A DNA stretch of 64,000 bases from RGIG4079 sp045637505 (GCA_045637505.1 JAZTZO010000041.1:88010-152009); one strand, 5' to 3'; positions 39,119 through 47,077 are shown, numbered from the stretch's first letter. Translations and numbers: made by a program. The notes: a model not told the origin generated them from the letters alone.

Positions 39119-39622
39119 ATGGATGAATATTTCCCAGTTTTAAATGCACATGGGGAGGTGATAGGAAAAGCAACTCGTAAAGAATGTCATTCGGGTTTAA
39201 TGTTGCTTCATCCGGTTGTGCATCTACACATCTTGCGACAAAAAGAGTATATATATCTACAAAAACGCTCTTTAAATAAAGATATTCAGCCGGGTAAATG
39301 GGATACAGCAGTTGGTGGACATGTTGATTATGGTGAAACAATAGATGATGCATTACATCGCGAGGCTCGTGAAGAATTAGGCTTAATCGATATTTGCCCT
39401 AAGAAATTGGTAAGCTATAATTTTCAGTCCGAGGTTGAACAAGAACAAGTAAATGTGTATTATATAGAAGTAGGCGATGATTTTGCCCCAACGATTGACC
39501 CCATAGAGATAGATGATGCTCGATTTTGGCATTTTGATGAAATCGAAGGAGCGATGGGGAAAGGAATTCTTACTCCTAATTTTGAAAAAGAATTCATTCG
39601 CATAAAACCTCTTATAAAATGA
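39119..39622 (+). CDS. NUDIX hydrolase
   Basis: A 167-residue cytoplasmic enzyme of the NUDIX superfamily. The Nudix box is complete: GGHVDYGETID, then REAREELGL at about 66-88. The opening (DEYFPVLNAHGEVIGKATR...LHPVVHLHIL) resembles the group related to isopentenyl-diphosphate isomerase and YfcD. Substrate is not determinable from sequence. The stop codon overlaps the next start by four bases (ATGA), which ties the small Cys-rich membrane protein to it. Confidence 0.9.
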   Translation: MDEYFPVLNAHGEVIGKATRKECHSGLMLLHPVVHLHILRQKEYIYLQKRSLNKDIQPGKWDTAVGGHVDYGETIDDALHREAREELGLIDICPKKLVSYNFQSEVEQEQVNVYYIEVGDDFAPTIDPIEIDDARFWHFDEIEGAMGKGILTPNFEKEFIRIKPLIK

Positions 39623-39774
39623 ACATTATATTACAATATGTCATTATAGCGTTATTGATTATTGTTGCTATAATTTACTTTATAAAAAAAGGAAAGAATG
39701 GCGAAGGAAATTTAAATTGTGATGAAAAGTGCTCTCAATGTGATTTATATAAGCATTGTAAGTCAAAAAAATAA
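39619..39774 (+). CDS. 51-residue Cys-rich membrane protein, like FeoB-associated small proteins
   Basis: The ATG at 39619 overlaps the NUDIX stop (ATGA). The product has one membrane span (about residues 3-22, ILQYVIIALLIIVAIIYFI), a Lys/Gly linker, and a short tail with four cysteines in the spacing C34-x3-C38-x2-C41-x5-C47. This layout resembles the small Cys-rich membrane proteins usually encoded next to feoB. Here feoB is 28 kb away. The translational overlap and clean composition support a real gene. A metal or redox role is an inference. Confidence 0.7.
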   Translation: MNIILQYVIIALLIIVAIIYFIKKGKNGEGNLNCDEKCSQCDLYKHCKSKK

Positions 39775-39802
39775 AATTTCGTAAAATAAGAATGTGAAAA
39801 TA

Positions 39803-39834
39803 TTTGTGTGAATAAAGATTTTGTTGTATCTTTG
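39803..39834 (+). promoter_or_regulatory. promoter of tRNA-Cys
   Basis: TTTG at 39803-39806, a 20-base spacer and TATCTTTG at 39827-39834: a full match to the Bacteroidota consensus, 18 bases before the tRNA. Confidence 0.85.
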
Positions 39835-39852
39835 CACACGTAAATCGCAAAG

Positions 39853-39924
39853 GGTTCCTTGGATGAGTGGCTTAGTCAGCGGTCTGCAAAACCGTGTACG
39901 GCGGTTCGAATCCGCCAGGAACCT
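39853..39924 (+). tRNA. tRNA-Cys (anticodon GCA)
   Basis: A 72-base cloverleaf without encoded CCA. The acceptor stem GGTTCCT pairs with AGGAACC, with U as discriminator base. The anticodon loop CTGCAAA carries GCA at 39886-39888, the T-arm is GGCGG-TTCGAAT-CCGCC, and the anticodon stem is five base pairs with one G-U. It has its own promoter and terminator, so it is a single-gene unit. Confidence 0.95.
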
Positions 39925-39925
39925 C

Positions 39926-39962
39926 AAAAGACAGAGTTTCATTTGAAACTCTGTCTTTTTTT
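39926..39962 (+). terminator. terminator of tRNA-Cys
   Basis: A perfect stem (AAAAGACAGAGTTTC with GAAACTCTGTCTTTT, loop ATTT) ends in a run of T. Confidence 0.9.
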
Positions 39963-40087
39963 TAGCCTATGTGAAGGATAAAACTTCTAATATTGTGATA
40001 GCCGAAAATAGTGGGTAACAGATTTCTATGCTAAACGATTATTGGGGAGAGAGTAATTCAAGTTGATTTTGAGAGAGAATAAAAAGT

Positions 40088-40113
40088 AATGGCCACCTAA
40101 TTAGGTAGCCATT
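40088..40113. repeat. inverted repeat, possible transcript-end hairpin
   Basis: Two 13-base arms (40088-40100 and 40101-40113) pair with one mismatch. The arms contain GGTAGCCATT, also seen in the terminator after the WD40 gene. There is no strong T-run. Confidence 0.5.
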
Positions 40114-40219
40114 GTTTATGTTGTAAATAAAGGTTTTGATTGGGCCATTGTGTGTGGTTGGCCTCGTGTCTAAATATGTAGATTAAGATATTGGAATTAA
40201 TTTCGTTGTGTGATTATTA

Positions 40220-40278
40220 TGCGTCAAAATTACGCAAAGGTATTCATTTGTGCAATTAATATGTGTAAAAATTACACA
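40220..40278. promoter_or_regulatory. pair of palindromic operator-like sites
   Basis: TGCGTCAAAATTACGCA (40220-40236) and TGTGTAAAAATTACACA (40262-40278) share the pattern TGyGTnAAAATTACrCA. Their centres are 42 bases apart, four helical turns, and a minus-strand TACCTTTG box (40235-40242) lies between them. This is what a dimeric repressor binding side by side would use. No regulator gene is adjacent. Confidence 0.45.
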
Positions 40279-40484
40279 ATTAACTAAATTTTAACATTGC
40301 ATACATTTATCGAATGGGATAAGGACCAAATATTCTATAAAATAGTAGAGTGGGTGTGATATGAGAGAAACTTGAAAAATAAAAAGAAGAGAGATAGATT
40401 GCTTTATAAAGCGACAGCACTCGACCAATCTACCAATTTGTCCGCTGAACAATCTATCATAGGTGGTAGCCTCTCTTCTACTAA

Positions 40485-40515
40485 CAAAGGTAGTGATAAT
40501 GTTGTGTTTGAGCAA
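40485..40515 (-). promoter_or_regulatory. orphan minus-strand promoter
   Basis: TTG (40515-40513), a 20-base spacer and TACCTTTG (40492-40485). It points into the gene-poor interval; no clear gene follows. Confidence 0.45.
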
Positions 40516-40561
40516 GCCAATGTCAATTATTTTTTGTATCGCATTGGTGTATAGAGTCAAC

Positions 40562-40646
40562 AAAAAAAGGACGCAAACTAGCGAGTTATGGAAATTAAAA
40601 AATCCCTTCTCCCTACGTCCGAAACGTACTCTAGAGCAATCCTTTC
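40562..40646 (-). ncRNA. possible short RNA downstream of a consensus promoter
   Basis: Downstream of the promoter at 40652-40682 the minus strand has no ATG-led frame of note. It contains a small ACGT-TTCGG-ACGT hairpin, then GGACGTA (40620-40614) able to pair with TGCGTCC (40575-40569), directly followed by seven T. This could be a transcript of about 80-85 bases. The pairing arms are 38 bases apart, so the terminator is weak. It overlaps the start of a plus-strand frame, and the two readings compete. Confidence 0.25.
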
Positions 40647-40860
40647 TGGTGCAAAGATACCAAAAATGTTTGCCCCCACAAATAATAGAAAGGAAAAATC
40701 TTCTAATGAGGTGACAGAAAATGGTACTAAATTTTCTTTACGCGTTGGTGGTGTGTTATATCCACAAGGGGATGACTATGATGGCACTCGCAAGAAGTAT
40801 AACGACAAGGTGAAATCGTTTGGCTACAAAATGCGTGAGGGGTATCAAGACTCAATTTAA
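40588..40860 (+). pseudogene. 90-codon frame, possible fragment of a mobile-element protein
   Basis: ATG at 40588 opens a 90-residue frame. The first half (MEIKKSLLPTSETYSRAILSG) is unremarkable. The second half (NGTKFSLRVGG, then FGYKMREGYQDS) resembles, from memory, pieces of very long multi-domain proteins of Bacteroidota phages and conjugative elements. It ends abruptly at 40860 in front of a hairpin, so it would be a remnant. No RBS is clear, and a consensus promoter on the other strand lies within it. It may not be expressed. Confidence 0.35.
40652..40682 (-). promoter_or_regulatory. consensus minus-strand promoter without an obvious gene
   Basis: TTTG (40682-40679), a 19-base spacer and TATCTTTG (40659-40652): both elements are exact matches to the Bacteroidota pattern. 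Confidence 0.6.
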
Positions 40861-40872
40861 GAGTATTGAAAA

Positions 40873-40904
40873 GAAAAGACCCTCGAGATGTCAAAGGTCT
40901 TTTC
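40873..40904 (-). terminator. hairpin after the phosphohexomutase gene
   Basis: GAAAAGACC (40873-40881) pairs with GGTCTTTTC (40896-40904); on the minus strand a short T-run follows. It lies 22 bases past the mutase stop. Confidence 0.6.
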
Positions 40905-40926
40905 ATATCGTTCTTTTCTAAATTTA

Positions 40927-42675
40927 TTAGATACCAAGATCTTTTTTGATAAGAGCAATTTTTGCATCAGCATCGGCAATTGCTTTATCATATTCAGCTC
41001 CATTTTCCATTTTGCCCTTAGCTTCAACATAGAATTTAATCTTAGGTTCAGTACCTGATGGGCGAACTGAAATTTTAGTTCCGTCTTCGGTGAAGAATTG
41101 AAGAACATTTGATGTTGTAGGCATATCCATTTTCTCTACTTTGCCTGCTTTAACATCAGTAAGGTTGAGAGAGTCGTAGTCTTTGATGAGAATTACTTCG
41201 CTACCACCAAGAGATTTAGGAGGATTGCTGCGGAAGTTTTTCATCATTGCAACGATTTCTTCAGCACCACTCTTTCCTTGGCGAACAACCGAGATGCCTT
41301 CTTCACGAGAGAAACCATATTTAATATATATGTCTTGTAACATTTGGAGGAAGTCCAATCCCTTGTCTTTAGCCCATGCAGCAGCTTCGGCCATTAGTGA
41401 CACGGCTGAAACAGCATCTTTGTCACGAGCAAATTCTTCAGCGAGGAAACCATAACTTTCTTCTGCGCCACCAAGGTAGCGATTTACTCCTTCGTTTTCG
41501 CGAATAACCGATGCAATCCATTTGAATCCTGTGTAGCAGTCATACATTTTGATGTTATTAGCATCGGCAATAGCCTTAATCGTTTCAGTTGTTACAATAG
41601 TTTTAACAATATATTCTTTACCAGTGATGCGACCAAGTTCGGTGTTACGAGTCATCAAATAGTAAAGAAGAATCATTGCGATTTGGTTACCATTGATAAG
41701 CACATATTCACCTTTGTTATCACGAATAACGCATCCTACACGGTCAGCGTCAGGGTCAGATGCCATAACCAAGTCGGCCTCAACTTCTTTGGCTTTAGCA
41801 ATAGCCATAGCCATAGCTGAAGGGTTTTCGGGATTAGGAGAGTCAACAGTAGGGAAGTCTCCGCTTGGTATATCTTGCTCGGGAACATGGATAATATTTG
41901 TGAAACCATAATTCATCAATGATTGAGGTATCAATTCCACGCCAGTACCATGTATAGGGGTATATACAATCTTGAGGTCGCTATGCTTTTTAATTGCATC
42001 GGGGCTCAATGAAAGTTCTTTGATTGCAGCAAGAAAAGCATCGTCAACATCTTTACCTATGATTTCGATAAGGTCGGGATTGCCTTCAAACTTGATGCTT
42101 TCAGCGCCTTTGATTTGGTTAACATGATTGATGATATTTACATCGTGTGGAGCAATGATTTGAGCACCATCTTCCCAATACGCTTTATAACCATTATATT
42201 CTTTGGGATTGTGTGAAGCAGTAATATTTACACCGCTTTGACATCCAAGATGACGAATAGCGAAAGAAAGTTCGGGAGTAGGACGGAAGTTATCAAATAA
42301 ATAAGCTTTGATGCCATTTGCCGATAGAACATTGGCAACGATTTCAGCAAATTTGCGAGAATTATTTCTAACATCATGAGCTACAGCAACCGATATTTGG
42401 TCGAGGTGGGCAAATGCTTCTTTAAGATAATTTGCAAGACCTTGAGTTGCAGCACCTACAGTGTATATGTTCATGCGATTGCAGCCTGCCCCCATTATAC
42501 CACGCAAACCTCCTGTTCCAAATTCAAGGTCGCGATAGAAGCATTCGATTAACTCAGTTTTATCTTCAGCATCAAGCATGCGTTTAACTTCGGCACGAGT
42601 TTCAGCATCATAAGCATCACCAAGCCACAATTGAGCCTTCTCGGTTACCGATTTTAATAATTCTTCATTTTCCAT
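40927..42675 (-). CDS. phosphoglucomutase/phosphomannomutase (alpha-D-phosphohexomutase)
   Basis: A 582-residue cytoplasmic mutase that moves phosphate between C1 and C6 of hexoses through a phosphoserine intermediate. Marks in order are GTGGLRGIMGAG at about 53-64, the catalytic S154 in TASHNPKEYNG, the metal loop DPDADR near residue 305, a sugar-binding GGAEESYGF and a phosphate-binding RPSGTEPKIK near the C-terminus. The length fits the longer bacterial PGM group that takes glucose phosphate. Mannose specificity cannot be excluded. It is monocistronic with a consensus promoter. Confidence 0.93.
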   Translation of the reverse strand: MENEELLKSVTEKAQLWLGDAYDAETRAEVKRMLDAEDKTELIECFYRDLEFGTGGLRGIMGAGCNRMNIYTVGAATQGLANYLKEAFAHLDQISVAVAHDVRNNSRKFAEIVANVLSANGIKAYLFDNFRPTPELSFAIRHLGCQSGVNITASHNPKEYNGYKAYWEDGAQIIAPHDVNIINHVNQIKGAESIKFEGNPDLIEIIGKDVDDAFLAAIKELSLSPDAIKKHSDLKIVYTPIHGTGVELIPQSLMNYGFTNIIHVPEQDIPSGDFPTVDSPNPENPSAMAMAIAKAKEVEADLVMASDPDADRVGCVIRDNKGEYVLINGNQIAMILLYYLMTRNTELGRITGKEYIVKTIVTTETIKAIADANNIKMYDCYTGFKWIASVIRENEGVNRYLGGAEESYGFLAEEFARDKDAVSAVSLMAEAAAWAKDKGLDFLQMLQDIYIKYGFSREEGISVVRQGKSGAEEIVAMMKNFRSNPPKSLGGSEVILIKDYDSLNLTDVKAGKVEKMDMPTTSNVLQFFTEDGTKISVRPSGTEPKIKFYVEAKGKMENGAEYDKAIADADAKIALIKKDLGI

Positions 42676-42733
42676 AATTATAATTATTTTATGTTGTTAT
42701 TTTTCAATTGAGAGTGTAAGTCACATCAATATA

Positions 42734-42765
42734 CAAAGATAGTTTATATGATTGTGAATTACAAA
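42734..42765 (-). promoter_or_regulatory. promoter of the phosphohexomutase gene
   Basis: On the minus strand TTTG (42765-42762), a 20-base spacer and TATCTTTG (42741-42734), an exact consensus match. Confidence 0.8.
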
Positions 42766-42776
42766 TAAAAATTTAC

Positions 42777-44540
42777 TTACCAATGAAATTTATTTGATAA
42801 TTTGGCCAAATTTCCACAATTATCGGTTGCACTAATTTCTACGACATGGTCTTTGCCTTTTGTGATATAATTAGAGTCAAGTTTAAATGAGATAAGAGAG
42901 TTTTTAGTGTCAGCTTCAAACATTATCCATTTTCCATCAATTAAACCTCGATAATTACTTAGTCCACTTAAGTTGTCGGTAATGCGATATGTAATAATAT
43001 TGGAATTTTTACCCCATGAAGATTCATTAATGGCTGTGATTTTGGGTGCAATATTGTCAACAACAACAGTGTATTGACCAAATTGACTCGTATATGCAAC
43101 TACTTGTCCATTTTTATAGAGAGAAGTTAGGGCATATAGATTATTGTTTCTGACTCTTGCAATGCAATATTGTCGCTTGTTTTTAATTGTATCGTTATCA
43201 ATAGCTATTGCCATTCGATAACTACGAGGTAGTGGTGTTTGTCTATTCCCAATACTATATATATGCGAATAGTGTTTATTATTGTCTTGTTTTGTTGTTT
43301 TGACGTGGATATCTTCATAGAAACAATTATTGTAGAACTTAAGATTAAGCCCACAATAGTTAAGGGTATCACCAATTGTGTGTTTTATCAGTTTCCCCTC
43401 GGGGATAATGGTCTTAATATCAGTTTTCTCGCCTTGGATTGTAAATGGGATAGAGGTGGAATTGCCATATTCATCCTTTAGAATAAATACGCAGTTATAT
43501 ACTCTTTCTTCTTTTATGTCAACACCACCATCACTAGATGTAGATTCGATCATGATTCCTAATGGATTGGATTGAGGTATGTGTGTGTACATATACCATT
43601 TGTTGCTATTTATGAGGTCGAAATAATCGACCAAGGTGTTAATCGCTCGGGTGTGTTGCAACCGAAAACGGTCGATAGTGCGTTTATACACATCTTTGCC
43701 GTCAACTTTAAGGGTTAGGAACTTTACTCCATAAACATTGTGGGTATCGGTCATATAATCATTTGCCTCGATTGCGGGATACACTTTCCCCCAAGCACTA
43801 AAAGAATGCCCCTCGGTAGTTGAGATGTTGAGGTATGAGGCCTTATTGCTACCGTTTACTCGGCCGTTATTCTTATCGGGATACAATGCTAACTTGTGCG
43901 CTTGAGGAGATTCTTGGTCAGAGATATAAGTTTTGAAATAGGGGAGTGGGTCAATTGCATCACCCGATGATGTGTGACGCACTTCCATATGTAGGTGTGG
44001 CCCAAAAGAGTGCCCCGAGTTCCCGCTTAAAGCGATTACCTCTCCTTTTGCTACAGGCAACTGATGAGGAGTGAACTTTAGGTTAATAGCAAAAGTTTCT
44101 CTTCGATATTGTTCGGCTCTAACAATAGAGTCAACCCTTGGAACAAATTGATCAATATGGGCATATACTGTAGTTAGTCCACTTGATGGGTGCGTTACAT
44201 ATAACGCTCGTCCATATCCCCCTCCCGATACACTTATTTGTGAAATAAACCCATTGTCGGCACAGTGTATAGGTTTACCTATAGCTCCCTCTGTTTTAAA
44301 ATCAATGCCCGAATGAAAATGATTGGAACGCAATTCCCCAAAGTTTCCACTCAAAACTAATGGAAAATCAAATGGACGATGAAGTGATACATTGGGTTGG
44401 GGGGCTCGTTCGTTTAATGTTGCAATGATAGGAGAGCCCTTTAGAGTAATAGGCTCTAATGAATCGCTATTGATGTGTTGGCAACTTGAAAGGCCCAAAC
44501 ATATTATTGAAGAGCCTAATATATAGTGTCTTAAATTCAT
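42777..44540 (-). CDS. M23 family metallopeptidase lipoprotein
   Basis: A 587-residue predicted lipoprotein (LSSC lipobox, C20). A LytM/M23 zinc peptidase domain spans about 55-205 with H76-x3-D80 in HSGIDF and H182-L-H184 in GPHLHMEV, so the zinc ligands are intact. The remaining 380 residues look like beta-rich domains, the last carrying an Ig-like pattern (DNIAPKITAINESSWG, then ITDNLSGLSNYRG). M23 enzymes cut peptide cross-links of peptidoglycan. The start lies eight bases from the stop of the GH9 gene, so the two are one operon. Confidence 0.88.
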   Translation of the reverse strand: MNLRHYILGSSIICLGLSSCQHINSDSLEPITLKGSPIIATLNERAPQPNVSLHRPFDFPLVLSGNFGELRSNHFHSGIDFKTEGAIGKPIHCADNGFISQISVSGGGYGRALYVTHPSSGLTTVYAHIDQFVPRVDSIVRAEQYRRETFAINLKFTPHQLPVAKGEVIALSGNSGHSFGPHLHMEVRHTSSGDAIDPLPYFKTYISDQESPQAHKLALYPDKNNGRVNGSNKASYLNISTTEGHSFSAWGKVYPAIEANDYMTDTHNVYGVKFLTLKVDGKDVYKRTIDRFRLQHTRAINTLVDYFDLINSNKWYMYTHIPQSNPLGIMIESTSSDGGVDIKEERVYNCVFILKDEYGNSTSIPFTIQGEKTDIKTIIPEGKLIKHTIGDTLNYCGLNLKFYNNCFYEDIHVKTTKQDNNKHYSHIYSIGNRQTPLPRSYRMAIAIDNDTIKNKRQYCIARVRNNNLYALTSLYKNGQVVAYTSQFGQYTVVVDNIAPKITAINESSWGKNSNIITYRITDNLSGLSNYRGLIDGKWIMFEADTKNSLISFKLDSNYITKGKDHVVEISATDNCGNLAKLSNKFHW

Positions 44541-44548
44541 GTTAAATG

Positions 44549-46336
44549 CTATTTTGATGCTTTTGCTGATAATATTCCTAAAAATATTGTTGTTGAAGCA
44601 GTGCCGTCCATCGTAGGCTCATTAGTAGAGTAGTCGCTATAATCATCGTGATAAACAACAGTGCTGTTTTGAAATTGTGCATATTTGTCTTCGTTGCGTA
44701 AATGTACACCTTTGAGCGACTTGAATATATTGAAATATACTGGTCCATCAACTAAACCTCCAGTAACTTGAATATTCTCAAGGTTGGTAAGTGCTGAGTG
44801 TGGATCGCGTGGAAAATCTCCATGTTGGGGCAAGCCCACAATCATGCATTTTCCCCAAGGGTTTACTCCAAAAAGCCAATCGCGCATCGCAGTTTCCATT
44901 TCAATAAATTGATTGTCACCACTATTTTCGCGATATGCCATTGCTTGTGTCACGAGAGCAACAGTGAGATTATTTGAGCACCATATAAATGGAATGCCAT
45001 TAAGAAATGCGTTGTTTCGACCTCTATCATATACTCGTTGCAGACCACTACGCACATTGCGAGAAAATTCGGTACAAACTTTTTTGTCGGGATGACTGCT
45101 AAGAATAATGTGTCCGAGATTATAGAATGGATACCATTGATAGTGATGAGCCGAGTCGGCTCCCATCCATGGAGTAATGGGTTCTTGACGCCCATAATTG
45201 ATAGCATCATTTAGATATTCTTTATTGTGTCCAAATGAATATTGTAACAATGCAGCAAGTTCCATGTCGTCAACCCAATTATCTTCTTCATAATAGTATG
45301 GCGAAGTGCAAGGAGCAGTTTGGCATGCACCTGGATTGGCTTTAGCTACTTTGTAGGCCACTTGCGAACGACGTTGAAGTTCTTTGGCAAAATTAGGGTC
45401 TGACTTTGAGAACGCAATAGCTCCGAGGCCAAATGTTGAACTGAATTTTCCTACCGATGATGCTAATCCCTTGCTATCGTTAAGATTTCCCATAAGACCA
45501 TAGGGATAGCCTGCACAAGGATATACCGGGCGTTGTTTCCCTTCTCCCCATCCATAGTCAACCTTGTCGTCGGCAGGAAGTACAGCCATACGATGGTCGC
45601 GGTCATCGGCAATTTGGTTTAGGAAAAGGGTGTCATTAGGGTTCATTTTTATCATCCAATCAAGCCCCCAACGCACTTCATCAAGTATGTCGGCAATGCC
45701 ATTGCTCCCGTTATTCCCGGCTGAATCATAATTATCTTCCCACACAGTGGGATTACTTAGGTATGCTACCAACATTTGTGTAGTGGCATTTGCACTTGTT
45801 GTGAGATATTGTAAATAGTCCGAAGCATCGTGCCATCCTCCAGTAACATCAATGTATGTGCCATCTTTCTCTCCACTTAATACAAGGATGCCATCATGAC
45901 TATGGCACGAATCACTAAGTGATGGGTTATATCCGCATCGTTGTTGACGCATATAGTGTAAAGGTATTTCTTGGGCACCACGATATACATCATTCCCTAT
46001 ATGAATAATAGGAGATTTATCGCCATAACCTATTAGTTGGTAATCTCCTGGCTTTGTGACTGAAGAGAAGTATATGCGAGTACACATCTCCATAGGTTCC
46101 CACGCATTAGTGATTTTGATTGAATCAACTGGTAATATATTTCCACTCGTTTTTTCAATCAAATATATGCTATCTTGTGATAGGTTGTTGATTGTTTTAG
46201 GCATCATTGCAACAGCTACTTTGATATCATCTTCAAGATATCCAAGCTGGTTCACACGAAAATATATGTTTGTTGCAGTAGTGCTTAATATTGCACTTAT
46301 GGAAAGGGCTATTGTTATTAATATCTTTTTTGACAT
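44549..46336 (-). CDS. glycoside hydrolase family 9 protein
   Basis: A 595-residue exported enzyme. A signal peptide (about 1-21) is followed by an Ig-like CelD_N-type domain (YFRVNQLGYLEDD) and an alpha/alpha-barrel GH9 domain. The catalytic base region GGWHDASDY holds D170 and D173, DPHSALTN occupies the histidine-loop position, and the acid is probably E573 in STNEPTMDG. GH9 enzymes hydrolyse beta-1,4-glucans and related chains; substrate is not certain. The first gene of a two-gene operon with an M23 peptidase, an unexpected partner for a plant-glycan enzyme. A TATCTTTG box lies at 46383-46390. Confidence 0.88.
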   Translation of the reverse strand: MSKKILITIALSISAILSTTATNIYFRVNQLGYLEDDIKVAVAMMPKTINNLSQDSIYLIEKTSGNILPVDSIKITNAWEPMEMCTRIYFSSVTKPGDYQLIGYGDKSPIIHIGNDVYRGAQEIPLHYMRQQRCGYNPSLSDSCHSHDGILVLSGEKDGTYIDVTGGWHDASDYLQYLTTSANATTQMLVAYLSNPTVWEDNYDSAGNNGSNGIADILDEVRWGLDWMIKMNPNDTLFLNQIADDRDHRMAVLPADDKVDYGWGEGKQRPVYPCAGYPYGLMGNLNDSKGLASSVGKFSSTFGLGAIAFSKSDPNFAKELQRRSQVAYKVAKANPGACQTAPCTSPYYYEEDNWVDDMELAALLQYSFGHNKEYLNDAINYGRQEPITPWMGADSAHHYQWYPFYNLGHIILSSHPDKKVCTEFSRNVRSGLQRVYDRGRNNAFLNGIPFIWCSNNLTVALVTQAMAYRENSGDNQFIEMETAMRDWLFGVNPWGKCMIVGLPQHGDFPRDPHSALTNLENIQVTGGLVDGPVYFNIFKSLKGVHLRNEDKYAQFQNSTVVYHDDYSDYSTNEPTMDGTASTTIFLGILSAKASK

Positions 46337-46475
46337 TGAGAGATATATTCTTTAAAATGTGACATATATGTTCATTATTTCACAAAGATAAGCATTATAA
46401 ATCAAAATTCTTGTTAATGAAAGGTAAATATAAAGCAAAGATTAAACCTTGTCGTTTTTTTGAAATCTTATGTAG

Positions 46476-46487
46476 TAAACCGGTTTA
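46476..46487. promoter_or_regulatory. 12-base palindrome upstream of the Spy-like gene
   Basis: TAAACCGGTTTA is a perfect palindrome with a central CG, 36 bases before the start codon. LacI-type repressors use operators of this shape. No regulator gene is nearby, so this is only a candidate site. Confidence 0.3.
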
Positions 46488-46523
46488 AATTGTATTAATA
46501 ATATTTTTATAAACACAGGAATT

Positions 46524-46970
46524 ATGAAAAGAACGATTTTAAGCATAGCATTTGTTGCAGTAGCAACATTGATGCTCACAGCAGTAGCAAATAACAATAG
46601 TGCCAACGAGGACATTTCTCAAGATAAATGCAAGAAAGAGCGTTGTGATAAAAACAATATAAAAAGAGGAAAACATCATAAAGCTCATATGTTTAATCCA
46701 TTTGAAGGTATAGCTTTGTCTGATTCTCAAAAAGAACAACTAAAAGCCAAGGCTGTTGAAAGAAAAGCTAATCGTGAGAAAATGATGAAGAATCACAGCG
46801 ATGAAAACAAAAAGATGCGTAAACAATGGCGAGATATGCGTAAACAACACCTAGAGGACTTGAAACTAATTTTAACGCCTGAGCAATATGTGCAATATTT
46901 GGAAAATTTAGCATTAAATAGTCATAACCAAAAGCCAAGATTTCACAAACATCGAACACCAAACAAATAG
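46524..46970 (+). CDS. small exported basic protein, Spy/DUF4890-like
   Basis: A 148-residue exported protein. The signal peptide (about 1-22) precedes a Lys-rich linker with two cysteines in KCKKERCDK and a His/Lys patch (KRGKHHKAHM). A helical region (about 60-135) with ALSDSQKEQLK and LTPEQYVQYLENL is typical of the Spy/CpxP-type or DUF4890 helical proteins. Such proteins buffer envelope stress or act as chaperones; function is unproven here. It is followed by a hairpin and then by another small exported Cys/Lys protein on the same strand. Confidence 0.7.
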   Translation: MKRTILSIAFVAVATLMLTAVANNNSANEDISQDKCKKERCDKNNIKRGKHHKAHMFNPFEGIALSDSQKEQLKAKAVERKANREKMMKNHSDENKKMRKQWRDMRKQHLEDLKLILTPEQYVQYLENLALNSHNQKPRFHKHRTPNK

Positions 46971-46989
46971 TTGCATATAAAGTGAATAT

Positions 46990-47017
46990 AATAGAGGAGA
47001 TAATCATCTCCTCTATT
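46990..47017 (+). terminator. terminator of the Spy-like gene
   Basis: A perfect 12-base stem (46990-47001 with 47006-47017) with loop AATC, followed by AT-rich sequence without a long T-run. Confidence 0.7.
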
Positions 47018-47077
47018 ATTATACAAAAATAATTGTTAAAAAGTTGCAATATATTAGATATTTATTAAACCATTATA

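Larger units (their letters stand above)
39963..40587. other. gene-poor interval beside tRNA-Cys, probable decayed insertion
   Basis: No convincing gene lies between the tRNA terminator and 40588. The interval holds a hairpin (40088-40113, one mismatch), a GGCCA hairpin near 40144-40163, two 17-base palindromes (40220-40236 and 40262-40278), a consensus minus-strand promoter at 40485-40515 and the 3' part of a possible short transcript. Several 60-90 codon frames overlap on both strands, none with good coding character. A location downstream of a tRNA gene suits an integrated element that has decayed, but no copy of the tRNA 3' end recurs here. Confidence 0.4.

Noticed and set aside
40385..40460. 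A tRNA-like stretch on the minus strand with a TTTATAA loop
   Set aside because: The bases flanking the loop do not form a five-pair anticodon stem and no T-arm or matching acceptor stem is present.
40372..40554. A 60-codon plus-strand frame and overlapping 83- and 90-codon frames at 40291-40714
   Set aside because: They overlap each other on both strands, start with TTG or lack a ribosome binding site, and two minus-strand promoters run through the area. No family was recognised.
39925..40926. A repeated copy of the tRNA-Cys 3' end that would mark an integrated element
   Set aside because: No second copy of the T-arm and acceptor sequence was found in this interval, so no attachment site is claimed.
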